From an uncultured Alistipes sp. (lineage in GTDB: Bacteria; Bacteroidota; Bacteroidia; Bacteroidales; Rikenellaceae), in contig CAMWGZ010000027.1 of the NCBI GenBank assembly GCA_947173915.1, positions 1 through 10,449 of the forward strand: a stretch of 10,449 nt of DNA, read 5' to 3'. Both the position numbers and the translations under genes were made by a program. The notes beneath the pieces were generated by a model. That model saw only the letters and a program-made list of their open reading frames with translations, was not told where the DNA came from and ran no database searches. How positions within the stretch are numbered: the stretch's first letter is position 1; each line of letters begins with the position of its first letter. Shown here piece by piece: positions 7,028 to 10,449 of the stretch.

Positions 7028-7573
7028 TTACCGCGATGCGGCGGCCTTCGAGCCGGTCACGCCCTGCGAGTCGCGCGCCCAGTCGCCCCGCGCGCGGAGC
7101 ACCTGCTCGACGATGTCGCGCACGCAGCCGCAGCCGCCCGCGAATTCGGAGACGTAGCGCGAGGCCTCGATTACCTCGGCCGCCGCATCGGCCGGACAGA
7201 CCGGGATGCCGACGGCCCGCATGCACTCCAGGTCGGGGATGTCGTCGCCCATGTAGATGACGTGCTGCGGGGCGAGTCCGTAGCGGCCGAAGAAGTCGCG
7301 CATGGCGGCGATCTTGTCCATGCAGTCCAGATAGATGTCTTCGATGCCGAGCATCCGGAGCCGGCGGGAGAGCGTCTCGCCCCGTCCGCCGGAGATGATG
7401 CACACCTTGTAGCCCATGCGGATGGCATAGGCGATGGCGTAGCCGTCCTTTGCGTAGTATTTGCGGATGAAGTCGCCGTCGGCCAGCGGGATGATGCCGC
7501 CGTCGGTCATTACGCCGTCCACGTCGAAGATGAACGCTTCGGTCTTTACGATGTCTTCCTTGAAGTTTGCCAT
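7028..7573 (-). CDS. kdsC: KdsC-like HAD phosphatase (3-deoxy-D-manno-octulosonate 8-phosphate phosphatase family)
   Basis: This 181-residue, capless C0-type HAD protein fits KdsC, which removes phosphate from Kdo-8-P in the lipopolysaccharide inner-core pathway. Motif I is DVDGVMTDG (17-25; nucleophile Asp17, acid/base Asp19). Motif II is SGG (61-63). Lys87 in MDKIAAM is motif III, and GDDIPD (109-114) is motif IV with the Mg-binding acids. The C-terminal GGCGCVRD (146-153) corresponds to the KdsC GGxGxxR block, with Cys where many homologues have small or other residues. Length is normal for the family. The last 15 residues look like a free tail. Its ATG lies inside the end of the upstream DUF2520 gene (28-bp overlap), so translation is probably coupled. 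No other Kdo gene is in view, so a related sugar-phosphate substrate remains possible. Confidence 0.85.
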   Translation of the reverse strand: MANFKEDIVKTEAFIFDVDGVMTDGGIIPLADGDFIRKYYAKDGYAIAYAIRMGYKVCIISGGRGETLSRRLRMLGIEDIYLDCMDKIAAMRDFFGRYGLAPQHVIYMGDDIPDLECMRAVGIPVCPADAAAEVIEASRYVSEFAGGCGCVRDIVEQVLRARGDWARDSQGVTGSKAAASR

Positions 7574-8328
7574 ATATGTTCGCTTAAAGTTTCGTAGATT
7601 CGTTCGAGGTCCGGGCGGGCGGCCAGCAGCCTGCGGTGGTGCTGCTGCGTCGTCAGGTCGCCCCGCACGGCGGGTCCGGTCTGCATGCGGGCCGGATCGC
7701 CCGAGGCGATCGCCTTGGCCGCCGTCTCCTCGATGAGCGGGGCCAGTGTCTCGAACGGCAGGTCCGCCCCGCGGAGCACCTCCGCCCCCACTGCGTAGAG
7801 ATGATTGACGAAGTTGCAGGCGAAGACCGCCGCCAGGTGGAGCTGGGCGCGGCGGGTGCTGTCGGCCCGTGCGACCGTGCGGCTGAGCCGGCGTGCCAGC
7901 TGCTCGAGTTCCCCGGCGAAGGAGTCGTCGCTTCCCTCGACGAAGAGCGGAATGCGGGAGAAATCGACCTGTCGGCCCTGCGTGAAGGTCTGCAAGGGGT
8001 AGAGCACGCCCCGCCGGGCGATCCGCTCGGGGAGGGCCTCGAGTCCGATGCCTCCGGCGGTATGGACGACGGCTGCCCCTTCGCCGAAGGGAAGGCTTGC
8101 CGCCAGCTGCGGGATGGCTGCGTCGCTCACGGCGAGCAGGTAGAGGTCGGCCGCCGCCAGATGGGCCGGGTCGGTGCAGCCGGGGATGCCGGTGCGGGCC
8201 GAAAGTTCGGCGACGCGGGCGGCGTTGCGGCCGAATATCTGCCGCAGTTCGATTCCCTCGCAGCGGCAGATCGCCTCCGCCAGCGCCTCGGCGAGGTTGC
8301 CGCTGCCGATGAGTACGATGTTTTTCAT
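7546..8328 (-). CDS. DUF2520 Rossmann-fold protein (ProC/6PGDH-like), function unknown
   Basis: The 260-residue protein has an N-terminal dinucleotide-binding Rossmann fold (VLIGSGNLAEAL, 5-16) and a helical C-terminal domain of the DUF2520 type. Conserved-looking blocks are VVHTAGG (87-93), YPLQTFT (110-116), the helix LHLAAVFACNFVNHLY (163-178) and TGPAVRGD (217-224). The architecture resembles pyrroline-5-carboxylate reductase and 6-phosphogluconate dehydrogenase relatives, so NAD(P)-dependent redox chemistry is plausible, but no substrate is established for the family. Its ATG overlaps the TGA of the YihY gene in ATGA (8328-8325), and its own 3' end overlaps the HAD gene by 28 bp. Such tight packing points to one operon. 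A long in-frame extension to 9615 only shadows the YihY gene and is rejected. Confidence 0.85.
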   Translation of the reverse strand: MKNIVLIGSGNLAEALAEAICRCEGIELRQIFGRNAARVAELSARTGIPGCTDPAHLAAADLYLLAVSDAAIPQLAASLPFGEGAAVVHTAGGIGLEALPERIARRGVLYPLQTFTQGRQVDFSRIPLFVEGSDDSFAGELEQLARRLSRTVARADSTRRAQLHLAAVFACNFVNHLYAVGAEVLRGADLPFETLAPLIEETAAKAIASGDPARMQTGPAVRGDLTTQQHHRRLLAARPDLERIYETLSEHIWQTSRKTS

Positions 8329-9698
8329 GACTGGTTGTTTTTCGGGCCGCAGCCGGTTTCCTTGCCGGGAGCGGCGGCCGGCGTGTCGTCCGGTGCGTCC
8401 AGATCGGTCAGCAGAGTCTGCTCCGTCGCCTCGCGGATGGCCGTGCGCAGCCGCTCCAGCGCCCGGTCGATCCGCTCCAGGCGGGGGCTTGCGCACAGTT
8501 CGATGTGCGCGTCGCTGCGGTTCTCGACCGTTTCGAGCAGGTCGAAGAGCGAGAGGGTGCCGATGTCGCGGCCGGGGGCGTAGGAGATGTCGCGGTCGTT
8601 GTCCGGATCGGGGATTTCGATCAGCAGGCCGTTTTGCGTGAGCTGGTAGATCGACTCGTTCACGATGCGGGCCGGCAGCCCCAGCCGGCGGCGCAGTTCG
8701 GGCAGGGGCAGCGCGCCCGCTCCCGTGCGGAAGTGGCGGATTACCTCCAGCTGGACCAGCAGCAGGATGCGCCGGCGGGCGTTCTGGCTGATCGCGAGCG
8801 ACTCGCGCTCCTCGGCGAAGCGGTCGATGTTCTGGTAGGCGAACGAGAGCTCGCCGCCGAAGAGCAGGATCTGCCACGAGGTCTGGAGCCAGATCAGGAA
8901 GAGGGGCAGGGCGGCGAAGCTGCCGTAGATGGCGTTGTAGGAGCTCATCCATTGTTGCAGATAGACGTAGCCCCACTGGAAGAGCAGGAAGAGCGTGCCG
9001 GCGACGATTCCGGCCGTCAGGGCGCTGCGCCGGAGCACCTTCGTGTTGGGGACTACGACGTAGAGCAGGGCGAACAGCCCCCAGATCAGTACCATTGCCG
9101 ACAGCTTGGTCAGGATGAGCGTGACCGTCGTGCGCTCGGGGTCGAAGAGCTGGAGGGCATGCTGCCCCAGGGCGCTGGCCGAGAGCCAGAGGATCGGGGC
9201 GATCGTGACCAGAACGATGTAGTTGGTGTAGCGGCGGGTCGGGTTGCGCGAGGTGCGCACCTCCCAGATGTTGTTGAAGGCGCTCTCGACCGATCCGAAG
9301 ACCCGGATCACGGCCCAGAAGAGCGCGGCGATGCCGACGGCGGCGAGGACCCCGCCCTGCGTGCCGGCCAGGGCCTTGCGGGCGAAGCCGACCGCGTAGT
9401 CGATCACGGCGCCGTTCTGGGGGAAGAGGTCGTAGAGTCCGGCGATGAACCGCTCGGTAAGTCCGAAGCCCTTGACGACGGCCAGGAGCAGCGCGAGGAT
9501 CGGTACCAGCGAGACCAGCGTGTAGAAGGTAAGGGCCGCGCTGCGGACGAGCGTGTCGTGGGCGATCAGCCCGCGCGCCGTGTAGAACAGGAGCCGGTAC
9601 TGCTGGGCGAGCCACCGCGTCGCCCGGTTGCGGCCCGGGGGGCGGTCGCCGCGCAGGGCGGTATCCGTAAAGTAGGTAACGAGTCGTTTGATCTTCAT
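8325..9698 (-). CDS. YihY/BrkB-family inner-membrane protein with C-terminal cytoplasmic extension
   Basis: The 457-residue product has about six transmembrane segments (approximately 54-76, 114-136, 158-178, 196-216, 224-246, 262-282), typical of the YihY/virulence factor BrkB family. That family was once mislabelled ribonuclease BN; its role is unsettled, with transport suggested. Family-type blocks include AALTFYTLVSLVP (54-66), FGSVESAFNNIW (134-145) and SYNAIYGSFAALPLFLIWL (253-271). Residues from about 300 to 430 form a soluble region that looks like a winged-helix-like domain followed by helices, and the tail is acidic then polar. The ATG at 9698 was preferred over 9749 because the extra 17 residues overlap the upstream gene and lie upstream of the predicted transcription start. 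It ends in ATGA with the DUF2520 start. Confidence 0.88.
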   Translation of the reverse strand: MKIKRLVTYFTDTALRGDRPPGRNRATRWLAQQYRLLFYTARGLIAHDTLVRSAALTFYTLVSLVPILALLLAVVKGFGLTERFIAGLYDLFPQNGAVIDYAVGFARKALAGTQGGVLAAVGIAALFWAVIRVFGSVESAFNNIWEVRTSRNPTRRYTNYIVLVTIAPILWLSASALGQHALQLFDPERTTVTLILTKLSAMVLIWGLFALLYVVVPNTKVLRRSALTAGIVAGTLFLLFQWGYVYLQQWMSSYNAIYGSFAALPLFLIWLQTSWQILLFGGELSFAYQNIDRFAEERESLAISQNARRRILLLVQLEVIRHFRTGAGALPLPELRRRLGLPARIVNESIYQLTQNGLLIEIPDPDNDRDISYAPGRDIGTLSLFDLLETVENRSDAHIELCASPRLERIDRALERLRTAIREATEQTLLTDLDAPDDTPAAAPGKETGCGPKNNQS

Positions 9699-9718
9699 TG
9701 CGGGGGACCCTTTCGATC

Positions 9719-9749
9719 CAAAGGTAATCATTTCAGGCGGATCGTCCAA
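9719..9749 (-). promoter_or_regulatory. Bacteroidetes-type promoter for the YihY-DUF2520-HAD operon
   Basis: On the minus strand a TTG (9749-9747) is followed after 20 bp by TACCTTTG (9726-9719), a perfect -7 element at the usual spacing. It overlaps the stop of the upstream methyltransferase gene (9730-9728) and would start transcripts near 9712, about 14 nt before the YihY ATG. This suggests the three downstream genes can be expressed independently of the methyltransferase. Confidence 0.6.
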
Positions 9750-10449
9750 TAATCCTGCCCGATTTTGGTAAAGGCCATGCGCTCTTCGCCCCCTTCGCGG
9801 ATGCCCGTGCGGCGACAGATCTCGGCGGTGGGGATCGGAAACTCCTGCTTGAGCAGGGTAAACCTCCGGCCTGCGAGTTCGCGTTTGAGCGCACGCGGAT
9901 CATAGGGTTCGATGCGGTCGATCTCGAACCAGCGGCCCAGCAGTCCTTCGCACCGTTCGCGGGCGAAGCCGTAGCCGTTGGCGCTCCAGCAGTCGGCCTG
10001 TCCCGCCAGATGCACCTGCGTCAGGCGGGTCTTCTGAAGTGCCACGTCGGGCAGGAAGAGCCAGCGGTAGCCGTCGGGCGAGAAGGGGTGCGCGGGCGGC
10101 GGCGGAGCGGTGCCGGGGCGTGCGGAGAATTCGCCCTGCCCGATGGCGGCGGCCGTGAGCAGCGGTCCCGTGCCGTCGGCATAGATTACCACCTCCTTGC
10201 ACTCGTCGTGCCACGAGACCGCCTCGGTGCGGCAGGAGCCGAAGAGCCGGAAGGTCTCGTCCACGTCGAACAGCGGGGAGTTCTTGATGCAGCAGGCATC
10301 GGCCCGGCGGCGGATCCGGGGCAGCAGCCCCACGATGTCGGGCGAGCACGCTTCGAGGCGCACCAGCATGCGTCCGTCGGCCGAGCGGCGGTCCGGGTCG
10401 GCGTAGATCCAGTCGAAATGTTCGCCCGAGTCGGTCAGAAACTCTTCGG
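9728..10449 (-). CDS. THUMP-like/PG_1098-type class I SAM-dependent methyltransferase (partial, 5' end beyond window)
   Basis: The frame stays open to the right edge, so the start is outside; 239 C-terminal residues are visible. Reading from the edge, FDWIYADPDRR looks like the end of a Rossmann-type SAM methyltransferase core, with DPDRR at the catalytic motif IV position. After it come a ferredoxin-like region (about HLAGQADCW, 10008-9982) and a C-terminal domain ending with the basic stretch, QEFPIPTAEICRRTGIREGG and MAFT, typical of THUMP-like tails in Bacteroidetes. By analogy it modifies RNA, but the target is not known. A shorter reading from the internal ATG at 10369 is possible but would discard the methyltransferase motif. 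It precedes the YihY gene by 29 bp. Confidence 0.8.
   Translation of the reverse strand, partial: EEFLTDSGEHFDWIYADPDRRSADGRMLVRLEACSPDIVGLLPRIRRRADACCIKNSPLFDVDETFRLFGSCRTEAVSWHDECKEVVIYADGTGPLLTAAAIGQGEFSARPGTAPPPPAHPFSPDGYRWLFLPDVALQKTRLTQVHLAGQADCWSANGYGFARERCEGLLGRWFEIDRIEPYDPRALKRELAGRRFTLLKQEFPIPTAEICRRTGIREGGEERMAFTKIGQDYWTIRLK

Noticed and set aside
7546..9615. A 689-codon minus-strand frame suggesting a fusion upstream of the DUF2520 protein
   Set aside because: The first part is out-of-frame YihY sequence rich in Arg, Pro and His; the DUF2520 homology begins at the ATG at 8328.
9728..10369. Complete 213-residue protein starting at the ATG at 10369
   Set aside because: The frame remains open to the right edge and the upstream residues contain a methyltransferase-like motif (DWIYADPDRR), so the true start is outside the window.
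1..10449. Search for CRISPR arrays, tRNA or rRNA genes, insertion sequences, phage or defence genes
   Set aside because: No direct-repeat arrays, structural RNA signatures, transposase motifs or toxin-antitoxin-like gene pairs were recognised; the genes are housekeeping and envelope genes.

Overview
The window looks like chromosome from a GC-rich member of the Bacteroidales, with an Alistipes/Rikenellaceae-type organism as the best guess. Reasons: the protein families (a PASTA-bearing FtsI, an OlsA/OlsB-like acyltransferase pair, a DUF2520 Rossmann protein, a PG_1098-type THUMP-like methyltransferase), AT-rich gaps carrying Bacteroidetes-type TAnnTTTG promoter elements, and little use of Shine-Dalgarno sites. 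The assignment is inference from recognised families; no database search was run.

Layout. Positions 1-4953 (minus strand) are the start of a division and cell-wall (dcw) cluster, transcribed right to left: rsmH, ftsL, ftsI, murE, with 10-14 bp gaps. murE runs off the left edge. A 151-bp AT-rich divergent intergenic region (4954-5104) holds a perfect -7 element, an 18-bp inverted repeat and an orphan AGGAGG. Positions 5105-6960 (plus strand) encode two acyltransferases resembling the pair that makes glycine lipids in Bacteroides (GlsA O-acyltransferase, GlsB N-acyltransferase). They end at a strong hairpin terminator (6977-7014). Positions 7028-10449 (minus strand) are a second gene string, transcribed right to left: a THUMP-like SAM-dependent methyltransferase (cut by the right edge), a YihY/BrkB membrane protein, a DUF2520 Rossmann protein and a KdsC-like HAD phosphatase. 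The last three are joined by overlapping ends.

Common theme. Nearly everything acts on the cell envelope: septal peptidoglycan synthesis (MurE, FtsI, FtsL), membrane aminolipid synthesis (GlsA/GlsB), and probably lipopolysaccharide inner-core sugar supply (KdsC). RsmH and the THUMP-like protein are RNA-modification enzymes, the second by family inference. No RNA genes, CRISPR, insertion sequences, prophage genes or defence systems were seen, and no gap without a gene exceeds 300 bases. I did not find a clearly undescribed system. The best points for a second look are the broken MurE motif beside a poly-G run at the left edge, the missing mraZ, and the regulatory-looking inverted repeat in front of the acyltransferase pair.
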